Positions 54,970 to 64,000 of a stretch of 64,000 bases of DNA are shown here, one piece after another (within the stretch, counting starts at the first letter, position 1; each line of letters opens with the position of its first letter). Origin of the DNA: Deltaproteobacteria bacterium (GTDB lineage: Bacteria; Desulfobacterota; Desulfuromonadia; Desulfuromonadales; BM103). The stretch is from contig JAGXHL010000033.1 of the NCBI GenBank assembly GCA_024636215.1, forward strand, positions 34,969 through 98,968. Direction: 5' to 3'. The translations under genes were made by a program, and so were the position numbers. Below the pieces are notes generated by a model. That model was not told where the DNA came from. It saw nothing but the letters and a program-made list of their open reading frames with translations, and searched no databases.

Positions 54970-55740
54970 TCACCTGGCGATACCACGTTGACTCTGCTTG
55001 ATAAAGTTGACGAAATGGTCTAATTCCGGCGTCGATTCAACTTCGTCTGCAATTTTTCCCAGAGCTTCTTCCAGCCCAAGACCGGAACGGAAGACCAGGC
55101 GATAAGACGCCTTGATCCCTCTGATCGTCTCTTCGCTGAAGCCTCGCCTTTTCAGACCGATCAGGTTCAGACCAACAGTCTTGGCTCTGTCTCCCTGTGC
55201 GATGGTATAGGGCAGCACATCCTGTGAAACCATGGCACCACCGCTAATCATGGTATGACAACCGATGCGACAGAACTGGTGGACAGCAGAGAGCCCGCCG
55301 AGGATAGCCGCTGATTCGACCTCAACGTGGCCGGCAAGGGTTGCGCCATTTGCCAAAATGACATGATCCTTGACGATACAGTCATGAGCAACATGAGAGT
55401 AGGCCATAAACAGGTTGTCATCACCGATTTCTGTAATGCCTCCGCCCTCTTCCGTACCTCGGTTCAAGGTCGTAAACTCACGAATCCTGTTACGGTCACC
55501 AATTTTCAGATAGGTTTTTTGACCGGCGTATTTGAGATCTTGTGGGTCAGCGCCGACAGAAGAGAACTGAAAGATTTGATTATCTTGCCCAAGCTCAGTC
55601 CAGCCTTCGACAACAACATGACTGGCAATCGTGGTTCGGGCACCAATCACGACGTGTTCACCAATCGTACTATAGGCGCCAACACTGACATTGTCGGCCA
55701 GTTTTGCACCGGGATGAATGATTGCAGTCGGGTGAATCAT
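54970..55740 (-). CDS. lpxA: UDP-N-acetylglucosamine O-acyltransferase
   Basis: A 256-residue left-handed beta-helix enzyme with hexapeptide repeats from residue 1 ([20 protein letters not shown]). The catalytic His is in [20 protein letters not shown], followed by [14 protein letters not shown]. The C-terminal helical domain has [17 protein letters not shown]. It performs the first step of lipid A synthesis. Its ATG overlaps the fabZ stop (ATGA). Confidence 0.97.
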   Translation of the reverse strand: MIHPTAIIHPGAKLADNVSVGAYSTIGEHVVIGARTTIASHVVVEGWTELGQDNQIFQFSSVGADPQDLKYAGQKTYLKIGDRNRIREFTTLNRGTEEGGGITEIGDDNLFMAYSHVAHDCIVKDHVILANGATLAGHVEVESAAILGGLSAVHQFCRIGCHTMISGGAMVSQDVLPYTIAQGDRAKTVGLNLIGLKRRGFSEETIRGIKASYRLVFRSGLGLEEALGKIADEVESTPELDHFVNFIKQSQRGIAR

Positions 55741-56186
55741 AAATTGCCTTCATATTTATCAGCAAAAGTTGCTTTAAGTTCGGCCTCGGCAACCAGCTTG
55801 CCATCGACCTTGGCACTGCCTTTAAAAGTATAGATGCCGCGACGAACCTTGAGTAATTCAAGTTCAATCGTCAGGACATCTCCCGGCAGAACGGGCTTGC
55901 GAAATTTAGCCCTGTCAATGCCTACGAAATAGGGCACCTGGTTCTCACCCACTTCATTGGCAAGAATTGCATAGACGCCGCCAACCTGGGCCATCGCCTC
56001 CAGAATAAGAACGCCTGGCATGATCGGATGTTCAGGGAAGTGTCCCTGGAAACAGGGTTCATTGATCGTCACATTCTTCGTGCCGATAATGTGTTTTCCT
56101 GCCTCAAACCCGGCAATCCGATCCACCAGCAGGAAGGGGTAACGGTGAGGCAGAAGCTTCATAATATCAAGTGTATTCAGTTCCAT
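55737..56186 (-). CDS. fabZ: 3-hydroxyacyl-ACP dehydratase FabZ
   Basis: A 149-residue hot-dog fold dehydratase. The catalytic His is in [13 protein letters not shown] and the catalytic Glu in [20 protein letters not shown]. It shares 3-hydroxyacyl-ACP substrates with LpxA and LpxD, so clustering here sets the balance between phospholipid and lipid A. It is 2 bp from lpxD and overlaps lpxA. Confidence 0.97.
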   Translation of the reverse strand: MELNTLDIMKLLPHRYPFLLVDRIAGFEAGKHIIGTKNVTINEPCFQGHFPEHPIMPGVLILEAMAQVGGVYAILANEVGENQVPYFVGIDRAKFRKPVLPGDVLTIELELLKVRRGIYTFKGSAKVDGKLVAEAELKATFADKYEGNL

Positions 56187-56188
56187 AA

Positions 56189-57250
56189 TTAACTGTCTTC
56201 CTTTGTTAACCTGCTCTTCAGTTCAGCCATCTCTTTTTTGAGTTGATTGAGTTCTTTACGCATCTCAGGAAGATGCGTCATGGTCATGGTCGTTTTCAGC
56301 CAATCGCGATGAGGCCGCGCCGGAACGCCGGCTAACGTCTGGTTGCTGTCGACGTTATTGGAAATCCCCCCGCGTGCGGCCAGGGTAACATTGTCACCGA
56401 TTTTGATATGCCCAACAGTGGCAGATTGGCCACCGAAGGTACAGTGCTTGCCGATTGTTGTGCTACCGGCGATTCCGGTCTGAGCGGCCATGATGGTGTC
56501 TTCACCAATCTGCACATTGTGCGCGACCTGTACGAGGTTATCAATCTTGGCCCCACGCGCCACCCGCGTAACCCCCAGGGTTCCGCGATCAATACAAGCG
56601 CAAGCGCCGATTTCAACATCATCTTCGATGACAACATAACCGGCCTGGGGAATCTTGTAGTAACCTGTTCCGTCAGGAGCGAAACCGAAACCATCTGAAC
56701 CGATCACAGCACCCGGTTGGAGGATGACCCGATCGCCAAGAATACATTTCTCGCGCACCGTCACATTGGCATGGAGAAGACAATCATCGCCGACAAGCGT
56801 ACCCTCACCAATCACAACACCTGGATGCAGATGAGTGCCACGGCCGATCCTGACACCGGCGCCAACAACGGCTCCGGGAGCAATGGTGACGTTTTCGCCA
56901 AGAATGACATCAGGGTGAACATGAGCACCGGCCATCACCCCCTGCCCCACATGAGGCGAGACCTCGAAATAATTGAGGATTTTTGCAAAAGCCAGATAAG
57001 GGTTGTCGACAAGGATCAGTGGCATCGTCAGACTGTCTTGTAAAGACGGGTGAACAATGATCGCCGCGGCCTTACAATCAGCCAATTTTTCCCTGTATTT
57101 GGGGTTCGCCAGAAAAGAGATCTGGTCTGACCCGGCAAGATCAAGAGGAGCAACCCCGGAAATAGAAGTAGAGGGGTCGCCAGAGACGCACCCCCCTACC
57201 AGATCTGCCAGAACAGCCAGGGAGGTCATATCCCTGTGCTCAGCATGCAT
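56189..57250 (-). CDS. lpxD: UDP-3-O-(3-hydroxyacyl)glucosamine N-acyltransferase
   Basis: A 353-residue enzyme. The N-terminal uridine-binding domain includes [13 protein letters not shown], then a long beta-helix with [20 protein letters not shown] and [20 protein letters not shown] (catalytic His). It ends in a helical tail with [20 protein letters not shown], the usual acyl-carrier-protein-contacting region. ATG 57250 has AAGGAA 9 nt upstream, within the end of skp. Confidence 0.97.
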   Translation of the reverse strand: MHAEHRDMTSLAVLADLVGGCVSGDPSTSISGVAPLDLAGSDQISFLANPKYREKLADCKAAAIIVHPSLQDSLTMPLILVDNPYLAFAKILNYFEVSPHVGQGVMAGAHVHPDVILGENVTIAPGAVVGAGVRIGRGTHLHPGVVIGEGTLVGDDCLLHANVTVREKCILGDRVILQPGAVIGSDGFGFAPDGTGYYKIPQAGYVVIEDDVEIGACACIDRGTLGVTRVARGAKIDNLVQVAHNVQIGEDTIMAAQTGIAGSTTIGKHCTFGGQSATVGHIKIGDNVTLAARGGISNNVDSNQTLAGVPARPHRDWLKTTMTMTHLPEMRKELNQLKKEMAELKSRLTKEDS

Positions 57251-57255
57251 AACGG

Positions 57256-57771
57256 TTAGTTTCCTTGTTTATCAAAAGCCTTGATAACCGAGTCGGTAAT
57301 ATCGATACTCTCGTCGGCATAGACAATAGAACTTTCGGTTTTTTCAAGCACCATCAGATAGCCTTCGCTCTTACCGACAGCCTGGACAACCTTAAGCAGT
57401 TTCTCAAGGATTTTTCGGGTCAGATCAGCGTCCGTCTGCTGCAACGTCTCCTGGATGTCCTTGGTGAAGCGCTGGTAATCCTTGACTTTTTGCTGGTAAT
57501 CGCGCTCTTTGGCGTTACGGGCCTCTTCCGAGAGGAGCATGGCCTGCTTTTCCAAATCGTCTTTAAGCTTCTTCAACTCTTCCTGACGCTGCTGAACTTC
57601 AGCATCGTAACCTTGTACCTCGGTTTTGATTTTCTCTTTGGCTTGCTTGCCGGCAGCAGAAAGATTCAAAGCTTTCTGCAGATCTACGTATGCAATCTTC
57701 TGGGCCTGTGCCAGCACGGGGGAGGCAACCAAACCTAAACAAACTAACATCAATACGACAAACTGCTTCAT
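57256..57771 (-). CDS. skp: Periplasmic chaperone Skp/OmpH
   Basis: A 171-residue secreted protein. A signal peptide MKQFVVLMLVCLGLVASPVL ends near AQAQK. The start of the mature form, IAYVDLQKALNLSAAGK, is typical of Skp. The long helical hairpin (EVQQRQEELKKLKDDLEKQA) forms the tentacles of the trimer. It keeps outer-membrane proteins soluble before delivery to BamA, the next gene upstream. An AAGGAG box precedes the ATG. Confidence 0.93.
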   Translation of the reverse strand: MKQFVVLMLVCLGLVASPVLAQAQKIAYVDLQKALNLSAAGKQAKEKIKTEVQGYDAEVQQRQEELKKLKDDLEKQAMLLSEEARNAKERDYQQKVKDYQRFTKDIQETLQQTDADLTRKILEKLLKVVQAVGKSEGYLMVLEKTESSIVYADESIDITDSVIKAFDKQGN

Positions 57772-57803
57772 GCATAATCTCCTTGAAATGATATTTTTAA
57801 GTT

Positions 57804-60068
57804 TTAGAAGAATCGTCCAATCATAAAATCAAACTTGCCATTGCTCTCATAATCCCTGGCATCGAGGTTATAACCGTACTCGAAGCGCATGGGACCCATA
57901 GGGCTCAACCAGCGGATGCCTGCACCGGCACTGTAACGCCAGGAAGAGAAAACATCATCATCTTCTCCCCAGAAATCCTCCGTATTCCAGGTGTTGCCGA
58001 CATCAAAGAAGGTCACACCTTTGATGCCGAGATCTTTGAACAGCGGGAAAATATATTCGAAATTAAAGTAAGCTTGCGTGTCGCCGCCGATAAAATCGCC
58101 AAATTCATCCCGTGGGCCAACTTCTCTCGACTCAAAGCCACGCAGGGAGTAAATGCCGCCGAGAAAGAACCTTTCATCAATCGGCACCTCGTCGCTGTTG
58201 CCATTCAAAGCATGCACATAACCGAGCTGACCATGAGCTGAAAGAACCGTGCCCCATTTCCATGGCCAGAAATGACGGGAATCCAGTATATACTTACTGA
58301 ATTTTTCGGTACCACCAATGCCGGCAAACTCCCAGGTCGCACTCATATCCATGCCGTCAGAGGGGTCCAGACGATTATCTGTTGTATTGTAGCTATAGGT
58401 GGTTGTGATAGAACTGAGCGTAGAGGTCCCTTCCTGGTCCCTTATGGTTTTCGATGCAAAAGTGTCCACATCATAAATTTCCTTGTTCTCAAAACGATAG
58501 GTGACCAGAACCCTGGAGTATTCACCAACCGGATGACCGGCCTTAATCGCAAAGCCTTTGGCTTCGCGGCTGAAGTCTGACCATTCCCGTTCTGTCTGAT
58601 AGAGTTCGCCACCAAGCGTCCAACGGGTATCAAGGAAATAGGGATCTGTCAATCCAAGCTGATAAGTCGTGCTTGACCCACCAACAGACGCCGCCAGATT
58701 CAACCGCCAGCCTCGGCCCAGAAAGTTTTCCTGGGTTATGGAGCCCTGGCCGACAAAGCCATCAACCGATGAATAACCGGCGCCGACACTGAAGGTTCCT
58801 GTTGAGCGCTCCTCAACCTTGACATCAACATTCATAAGCTCGTCATTGGAACCGGCACTGGTCGCGACATCCACCGCCTCGAAAAAGCCAAGGTTGTTAA
58901 TCCGGGCCTTGCTGCGTTTCAGGTTGGTGGCGTTGTACAGATCACCCTCAACAAGCTTCATCTCGCGACGAATAACCTTGTCGCGTGTCTTGGTATTGCC
59001 GGTAATGTTGATACGTTCAACCGAGACTTGCGGGCCTTGCTCAATGTCGAGCATCAGATCGATCAGCTTGGTTTCATCATTGGCGCGCGTCAAAGGCGAT
59101 ACGTTCGCATAGGCGTAGCCCTGGTCGGCATAGATATCCGTAACAACCTCAACTCCCTTGCGCAATTGAGCACGGGAGAAAACATCTCCGGGATTCAAGC
59201 CCAGCAGAGCAAGGAGCTCTTGCTTGTCGCGGTTCAGGTCACCCTGAGCATCAACTGTGCCCATTCTGTACTGAGGGCCTTCATCAATCTGGATAAGCAG
59301 CAGCATGTGCTTCTGGTTATCGACCAGAGAGATAACCGGTTCACGAACCTTCACCCGGACATAACCTTGGTTAAAATAAAGGTCAGCAAGCCTTTCAAGG
59401 TCCTGGTTCAGTTGGAGTTCGTTGTAGTTGCCACGGTCCGTTATCCAGGAGAAAATCCATTTCTTTTTGGTATCCATGGCATCTCTGAGGTCGTCATCGT
59501 CAAAAACCGTATTGCCATCGAAACGAATCTCCTTGATGCGAACGATATCACCTTCCTTGATGCGAAAGGTAACCAGCGTTTCGTTCTGATCATTAACGTG
59601 GCTGTCAGCGCTGATTTCCGCTGCGTAATAACCTTCTGTGGTGTATGCAAGCTTGATCTGTTCGACACTGTTGTTAACTTCAAACGGATCGTAAATGCCC
59701 GGCACACGAACAGTGATCACTTCACGTAACTTTTCCGTGGCGAGCTTATCATTACCCTCAAAACGGACGTTGCGAACGAGGGGGCGCTCTTTGACGATGA
59801 AAGTCAATACCGAGGCGCCGGCCTCTCCGGAAATATCAGAGGTAATATCTGCGAAGCGTTCCATCTTGTAGATATCGCTCATTGCGGCATCGATATCAGC
59901 AGGAGTGACTGTTTGTCCCGGCCTGACGCTCACGGTATTCAAAATATCATCGGTCTTCACCCGCTGGTTGCCTTGGACCTGGACATCAGCAAGCGTAAAT
60001 TCTTCGGCAGCCCAGGCAGGGAAAGCCAGGAAGAAACAGATCAGTAACGCAACGGCCCTCTTCATCAT
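57804..60068 (-). CDS. bamA: Outer-membrane protein assembly factor BamA
   Basis: A protein of about 754 residues from the ATG at 60068 (MMKRAVALLICFFLAFPAWA, signal peptide). Five POTRA domains follow, each with the pattern VQVQGNQRVKTDDI, VRFEGNDKLATEKL, IRFDGNTVFDDDDL, MGTVDAQGDLNRDK or INITGNTKTRDKVI. The 16-strand barrel includes FLGGIYSLRGFESREVGPRD, the VRGF/Y-type loop motif, and ends in a strand closing with RFF, the barrel beta-signal. It folds and inserts outer-membrane proteins. An earlier in-frame ATG lies 7 codons upstream. Confidence 0.96.
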   Translation of the reverse strand: MMKRAVALLICFFLAFPAWAAEEFTLADVQVQGNQRVKTDDILNTVSVRPGQTVTPADIDAAMSDIYKMERFADITSDISGEAGASVLTFIVKERPLVRNVRFEGNDKLATEKLREVITVRVPGIYDPFEVNNSVEQIKLAYTTEGYYAAEISADSHVNDQNETLVTFRIKEGDIVRIKEIRFDGNTVFDDDDLRDAMDTKKKWIFSWITDRGNYNELQLNQDLERLADLYFNQGYVRVKVREPVISLVDNQKHMLLLIQIDEGPQYRMGTVDAQGDLNRDKQELLALLGLNPGDVFSRAQLRKGVEVVTDIYADQGYAYANVSPLTRANDETKLIDLMLDIEQGPQVSVERINITGNTKTRDKVIRREMKLVEGDLYNATNLKRSKARINNLGFFEAVDVATSAGSNDELMNVDVKVEERSTGTFSVGAGYSSVDGFVGQGSITQENFLGRGWRLNLAASVGGSSTTYQLGLTDPYFLDTRWTLGGELYQTEREWSDFSREAKGFAIKAGHPVGEYSRVLVTYRFENKEIYDVDTFASKTIRDQEGTSTLSSITTTYSYNTTDNRLDPSDGMDMSATWEFAGIGGTEKFSKYILDSRHFWPWKWGTVLSAHGQLGYVHALNGNSDEVPIDERFFLGGIYSLRGFESREVGPRDEFGDFIGGDTQAYFNFEYIFPLFKDLGIKGVTFFDVGNTWNTEDFWGEDDDVFSSWRYSAGAGIRWLSPMGPMRFEYGYNLDARDYESNGKFDFMIGRFF

Positions 60069-60170
60069 ATCACTAGCACTCCAAATCATGTTGGCAAGTT
60101 AAAAATCGCGTCATTATATGGAATTGCGGACAGAAGGTAAACCATAAAGTCGCCATGTACGCCTTGCAAA

Positions 60171-60836
60171 TCAGGGTTTCAGGCAGCCATCTTCCATATG
60201 GACAACCCGATCCATATGTGCTGCAACTTTTTCGCTATGGGTTACGACAACGATCGTCAGGTCCCGTTCGTCGTGCAACGTGTCAAGCAGCGCCAAAATT
60301 TCGTCTGATGTCGTACTGTCCAGATTGCCGGTCGGCTCGTCCGCCAGCAGCAATTTCGGCGACATGATCAAGGAACGGGCAATCGCAACCCTTTGCTGCT
60401 CGCCTCCGGAGAGTTGGCCCGGTTTGTGGTCGAGACGATGGCCCAGACCAACAGCCTTGAGTATTTCTGTCGCACGGGAGCCAGCCTCCTTAGCTGAATC
60501 TCTGCCGATTAATGCCGGCATCATGACATTTTCCAGGGCGTTGAACTCAGGCAACAACTGATGAAACTGGAAGACAAAACCTATGGAACGGTTTCTGAAA
60601 GCATCCAGTTCATGCGCTGAGTAAGCAAAGATATCCTTGTCGGCAAAGCAGACAGAGCCGCTGGTGGGCCGATCCAGACCACCCAGCAAGTGCATCAGTG
60701 TTGTCTTGCCGGCACCGGAAGCACCGGCCACAGCGATGCGTTCACCCGCACCGATATCCAGGTCAACATTCCTCAGGACCTCGATCCTGCCACGATCGGT
60801 AACGAAGCTTTTAGAAAGGTCACGGACAGCAATCAT
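60171..60836 (-). CDS. lolD: Lipoprotein-releasing ABC transporter ATPase LolD
   Basis: A 221-residue ATPase. Walker A is [20 protein letters not shown], the Q-loop region [20 protein letters not shown], the signature [20 protein letters not shown] and Walker [13 protein letters not shown]. The [10 protein letters not shown] stretch is characteristic of LolD. With LolC/E it extracts lipoproteins from the inner membrane and passes them to LolA. It is 9 bp from lolC/E in the direction of transcription. Confidence 0.95.
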   Translation of the reverse strand: MIAVRDLSKSFVTDRGRIEVLRNVDLDIGAGERIAVAGASGAGKTTLMHLLGGLDRPTSGSVCFADKDIFAYSAHELDAFRNRSIGFVFQFHQLLPEFNALENVMMPALIGRDSAKEAGSRATEILKAVGLGHRLDHKPGQLSGGEQQRVAIARSLIMSPKLLLADEPTGNLDSTTSDEILALLDTLHDERDLTIVVVTHSEKVAAHMDRVVHMEDGCLKP

Positions 60837-60845
60837 GACATCAAC

Positions 60846-62108
60846 CTATTCATAACGTAGGGCTTCGGCTGGGTCCATCCTGGCTGCCCGCCAAGCCGGA
60901 TAGATGGTTGCCAGCAAAGATATTGACATGGCCACGACCACAACAGCCACGACATCGGCTGTGTTCACCACCGATGGGAAGTGGTCCATGCCATAGACAC
61001 TCTGATCAAAGATTTTCACCTTAAACAGGCTCTCCAGTCCCTTGATCAGAGGGTCCGCGTTCTTGGCCAGCAACAATCCAAGCCCGGTCCCGAAGAGCGT
61101 GCCAAGGGTGCCGATAATCAGCCCTTCGAAGACAAAAATCTGCATGATGCTGCGGGATGTCGCGCCCATGGAGCGCAGGATGGCGATATCACGATGTTTT
61201 TCCATCACCACCATAATCAGTGTCGTCGCGATGTTAAAAGCCGCGACCAGTACGATGATGCCGAGGACAATAAACAGGCCGAGCTTCTCCAATTTGAGTG
61301 CGGAGAGAAAGGAACCGAACATATCCTCCCATGAACGTACGGTATACGGAAAGCCAAACTCCTGACGCAGGCTGCCGGCAACAGGAGCGGCCTGATCAAA
61401 GCTGTCGACCTCCACCTCAACGCCGCTCACACCCTCATTGAGGTCGAAGAAGCGTTGAGCCTCCTGCAGATCGATATAGGCAAAATAAGCGTCAGTGAAG
61501 CCTCCTCGCTGCTTAAAAATGCCCACTATCTTGAAAGGTTTCATCTTCGGAATCATTCCGAAGGGTGTTATGTTAAACATTGGCGGGATAACATTAATCG
61601 CATCACCAACGGCGACCCCCAGGGTTGTCGCTGTATCCAGACCGATCAGAATCCCCGGCTGCGTTTCCCCTGAGCTATAAAGCAGGTCTTCAATAGCCCC
61701 TCCGGATTCCGTCAAAAAACTCTGCAGAAAGATTTTGTTCTGCCGTTCAACACCTTTGACATTGACAGCGGCAACATTGCGCTTTGAAAGCAACATGGCC
61801 TCTTTGCTGACATAAGGAGACGCATTCAAAACATGCGGAGAAGCGGCTTTGGCCGCCGTGATAACCGTCGCATAATCGGTCAGATTCTCGCCATGCTTCT
61901 GCACCAGAACATGCGGGATATTGCCAAGGATCTGCTGCCTGACACCATCGTGGAAACCGGTCATAACCGCAAGCACCACAATCAACGCAGCAACACCGAG
62001 CGTAATACCGACAATCGAAATAAACGAGATGACCGAAATAAAGGTCTGTTTACGTTTGGCGCGCAGGTAACGCAGGCTGACAAAGAGTTCGTAGTTCATA
62101 GGAGACAC
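60846..62108 (-). CDS. lolC: Lipoprotein-releasing ABC transporter permease LolC/LolE
   Basis: A 420-residue MacB/FtsX-type permease. It starts with FVSLRYLRAKRKQTFISVIS, has four transmembrane helices, and a large periplasmic domain between helices one and two. It ends with IYPAWRAARMDPAEALRYE, the conserved coupling tail. Only one permease gene is present next to lolD, so the transporter is probably a LolF-like homodimer. The start ATG lies just inside a heptamer array border (62110). Confidence 0.93.
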   Translation of the reverse strand: MSPMNYELFVSLRYLRAKRKQTFISVISFISIVGITLGVAALIVVLAVMTGFHDGVRQQILGNIPHVLVQKHGENLTDYATVITAAKAASPHVLNASPYVSKEAMLLSKRNVAAVNVKGVERQNKIFLQSFLTESGGAIEDLLYSSGETQPGILIGLDTATTLGVAVGDAINVIPPMFNITPFGMIPKMKPFKIVGIFKQRGGFTDAYFAYIDLQEAQRFFDLNEGVSGVEVEVDSFDQAAPVAGSLRQEFGFPYTVRSWEDMFGSFLSALKLEKLGLFIVLGIIVLVAAFNIATTLIMVVMEKHRDIAILRSMGATSRSIMQIFVFEGLIIGTLGTLFGTGLGLLLAKNADPLIKGLESLFKVKIFDQSVYGMDHFPSVVNTADVVAVVVVAMSISLLATIYPAWRAARMDPAEALRYE

Positions 62109-62109
62109 A

Positions 62110-62274
62110 GTGGCGCGTGGCGCGTGGCGCGTGGCGCGGAAAACGAATCATTTATTACAAAAAGATGCACAACCATCAAAAAATCATCCTCAGAGCATTG
62201 TTAATTTAAGTCTTTCCCTCGCCACGCGCCACGCGCCACGCGCCACGCGCTACCCGCTACTCGCTACCCGCCAC
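62110..62274. mobile_element. Gene-less facing heptamer pair between lysS and lolC/E
   Basis: Left array 62110-62140 (gtggcgc repeated four times, then ggaaaac) faces right array 62213-62274. The reverse complement of the right array contains gtggcgc four times and then gagggaaag. The arms match almost perfectly over about 28 nt, and even the inner borders are alike (ggaaaac against gggaaag). The 72 bp between hold no gene. It looks like a miniature version of the two four-helix-bundle elements. The right array starts immediately after the lysS stop codon TAG at 62275-62277. Confidence 0.65.
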
Positions 62275-63765
62275 CTATTTCGACTCCGGTCGCAACTGGG
62301 GAAAGAGAATAACGTCTCGGATTGATTGGGAATTCGTCAACAACATCACAAGGCGATCAATGCCGATGCCCTCCCCTGCGGTTGGCGGCAAACCGTACTC
62401 CAGGGCACGGATGTAATCTTCATCCATGGCGTGAGCCTCTTCATCGCCGGCATCTTTTTCAAGCAATTGTTTAACGAAACGTTCACGTTGATCGTCGGGA
62501 TCGTTCAGCTCGGAAAACGCATTGGCGAGTTCACGGCCGACGACAAAGAGTTCAAAACGATCAACGACATTCTCATCCTGATCGTTCTTGCGCGACAAGG
62601 GGGACACCTCTGTCGGATACTGAGTGATAAATGTCGGCTGCCAGAGTTCCGGTTCGGCAACCGCATCAAAAACCTCCGTCAGCAACTTGCCATAACCTAT
62701 CTGCTTATCGAGCTCCAGGCCGAGTTTATCAGCATAAGTCAGCAGCCTGTCACGATCAGCCACGTCCGCTGCACTGATGTCGCCGTATTTGACGACAGCT
62801 TCACACACGGTCAGACGTTGCCAGGGACGACTCAAATCGACCTCACGCTCGCCATACATGAATTTCAGACTGCCAACCACCTGCTCCGCAACATGACAGA
62901 TCAGCTCTTCGGTCAGGTCCATGAGATCTTCATAGGTCGCATAGGCCTGATAGAACTCCATCATGGTGAATTCTGGATTATGCTGGATTGAAATACCTTC
63001 GTTGCGAAAGTTGCGGTTGATCTCAAAGACCCGCTCGAAGCCACCAACCACCAGGCGCTTGAGATAAAGTTCCGGAGCAATCCGCAGGAAAAGATCCATC
63101 TTCAAAGTATTATGATGGGTCATAAACGGCTTGGCCGTCGCGCCGCCGGCGATCGGCTGCATCATCGGCGTTTCAACTTCGAGATAATCCTTGTTGACCA
63201 TGTAATCCCGGATCAGGGAGATGATCCGGCTGCGCTTGCGGAACACCTCGCGCACATCGGGATTCACCATCAGGTCCAGGTAGCGCTGGCGATATCGAGT
63301 TTCCACATCGGTCAAACCATGCCACTTCTCCGGCAAAGGCAGCAGCGATTTGGTCAAAAGCTGAATCGAACCGGCGCGCAGCGAGAGTTCATCGGTCTTG
63401 GTGCGAAATGGCCGACCTTCGATACCAACGATGTCGCCGAGGTCGAACTTGCGAAACCGTTCAAAGCTCTCTTCACCCACCAGGTTTTTGGCAACATAAA
63501 CCTGGAGACGACCGGTGCGGTCTTGAATCTGTATAAAAGCGGCCTTACCGAAATCCCGTTTTGCCATAATACGGCCGGCAACATGATAGTTTGTCTCAAA
63601 CTCCTCAAGGGCAGCAGCATCCTGCTCGGCGTGAGTCGTGTGGACGGCGTCTGCCGTAGCATCAATCGCAAATCCATTGGCAAAGGGATTGCCCCCCTGT
63701 TCACGAAGCTCCTTAAGCTTGGTGCGTCGCTGGGCGACGACTTCGCTCTGACTGTCTTCAGACAT
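62275..63765 (-). CDS. lysS: Lysyl-tRNA synthetase, class II
   Basis: A 496-residue class IIb synthetase. The N-terminal OB fold has [20 protein letters not shown]. Motif 1 contains [20 protein letters not shown], motif 2 [20 protein letters not shown] and motif 3 [28 protein letters not shown] ribosome site precedes ATG 63765. The tail after GIGIDRL is normal, and the stop codon is followed directly by a heptamer array. It is probably the first gene of lysS-lolC/E-lolD. Confidence 0.97.
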   Translation of the reverse strand: MSEDSQSEVVAQRRTKLKELREQGGNPFANGFAIDATADAVHTTHAEQDAAALEEFETNYHVAGRIMAKRDFGKAAFIQIQDRTGRLQVYVAKNLVGEESFERFRKFDLGDIVGIEGRPFRTKTDELSLRAGSIQLLTKSLLPLPEKWHGLTDVETRYRQRYLDLMVNPDVREVFRKRSRIISLIRDYMVNKDYLEVETPMMQPIAGGATAKPFMTHHNTLKMDLFLRIAPELYLKRLVVGGFERVFEINRNFRNEGISIQHNPEFTMMEFYQAYATYEDLMDLTEELICHVAEQVVGSLKFMYGEREVDLSRPWQRLTVCEAVVKYGDISAADVADRDRLLTYADKLGLELDKQIGYGKLLTEVFDAVAEPELWQPTFITQYPTEVSPLSRKNDQDENVVDRFELFVVGRELANAFSELNDPDDQRERFVKQLLEKDAGDEEAHAMDEDYIRALEYGLPPTAGEGIGIDRLVMLLTNSQSIRDVILFPQLRPESK

Positions 63766-63786
63766 AGACTTTTCCTTCTATTGAAT

Positions 63787-64000
63787 CAGTTATCAGTTAT
63801 CAGTTATCAGTTATCAGTGATCAGTGATCAGTGATCAGTGATCAGTGATCAGTGATCAGTGATCAGTGATCAGTTATCAGTTATCAGTTATCAGCTATCA
63901 GCTATCAGCTATCAGCTATCAGCTATCAGCTATCAGCTATCAGCTATCAGCTATCAGCTATCAGCTATCAGCTATCAGCTATCAGCTATCAGCTATCAGC
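63787..64000. repeat. Long heptanucleotide array upstream of lysS, running off the window
   Basis: About 30.5 consecutive 7-nt units fill 63787-64000 without interruption. Variants are grouped: cagttat first, then a run of cagtgat, then cagttat again, then a long run of cagctat to the window end. Only positions 4-5 of the unit change. It begins 22 bp upstream of the lysS start, so it lies in the lysS leader or promoter region. Its other end, and any facing partner, are outside the window. Confidence 0.95.

Noticed and set aside
59028..59729. 233-codon plus-strand frame inside bamA
   Set aside because: Antisense shadow of the POTRA-coding part of bamA.
63787..64000. CRISPR array
   Set aside because: Units are contiguous 7-mers without spacers; no repeat-spacer alternation and no cas operon nearby.

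Overview
The window looks like chromosomal DNA of a Desulfuromonadales-type bacterium (Desulfobacterota, the Geobacter / Pelobacter / Desulfuromonas group). That is inferred from family content and gene order (yicC-gmk-rpoZ-rel-ridA, bamA-skp-lpxD-fabZ-lpxA-lpxB, lolD-lolC/E-lysS); no rRNA gene is present to settle it. It is clearly a diderm making lipopolysaccharide: almost everything from 17 to 62 kb, nearly all on the minus strand, builds O-antigen, inner core, lipid A or the outer-membrane assembly machinery.

Layout. 0-12 kb: housekeeping genes (M42 peptidase fragment, miaB, PH-domain protein, a lipoprotein with a dead M48 protease domain, typA, AMMECR1 protein, a GGDEF protein with an unusual signature, a TFIIB-type zinc ribbon protein, a solitary Cas6-like protein, tgt). 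12-17 kb: ridA, rel, rpoZ, gmk, a four-helix-bundle gene and yicC. 17-34 kb: an O-antigen locus with WbaP-type initiating transferase, GDP-mannose/fucose/perosamine genes (manC, gmd, fcl, per), several glycosyltransferases, an O-antigen ABC exporter, a decayed IS4-like element and a truncated glycosyltransferase; much of this stretch is visibly A+T-richer than its surroundings. 34-38 kb: dTDP-rhamnose genes rfbC/A/D/B. 38-49 kb: ADP-heptose genes (gmhB, hldE, gmhA), core kinases and core glycosyltransferases. 49-62 kb: lipid A synthesis, MsbA flippase, Skp, BamA and Lol export genes. 62-64 kb: lysS and a long tandem array.

The most interesting signal is not a classical gene cluster. Many gene boundaries carry tandem arrays whose unit is always 7 nt although the 7-mer differs between loci. 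Two arrays pairs face each other as inverted repeats around a four-helix-bundle (23S-rRNA-IVS / S23 family) gene: one sits between yicC and gmk, the other between hldE and gmhB. In each the bundle gene overlaps the next gene (TAATG or ATGA). Three of the four host/array junctions carry a perfect palindrome of 29-35 nt, one arm of which is host coding sequence. A third facing pair lies between lysS and lolC/E with no gene inside. Arrays have also been absorbed in frame into rfbB, rfbD, gmk and gmhB. In RNA the facing arrays would pair into a long stem with the bundle gene in the loop, the same layout as a 23S rRNA intervening sequence. I propose this as a candidate undescribed mobile element.

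Secondary points: a Ser at the PleD-Asp344 position of the GGDEF domain (candidate cGAMP synthase), no LpxI/LpxH gene between lpxB and lpxA, a glycosyltransferase-methyltransferase fusion with a 14-residue repeat linker, and an Asp-to-Glu change in the hydrolase motif of Rel.
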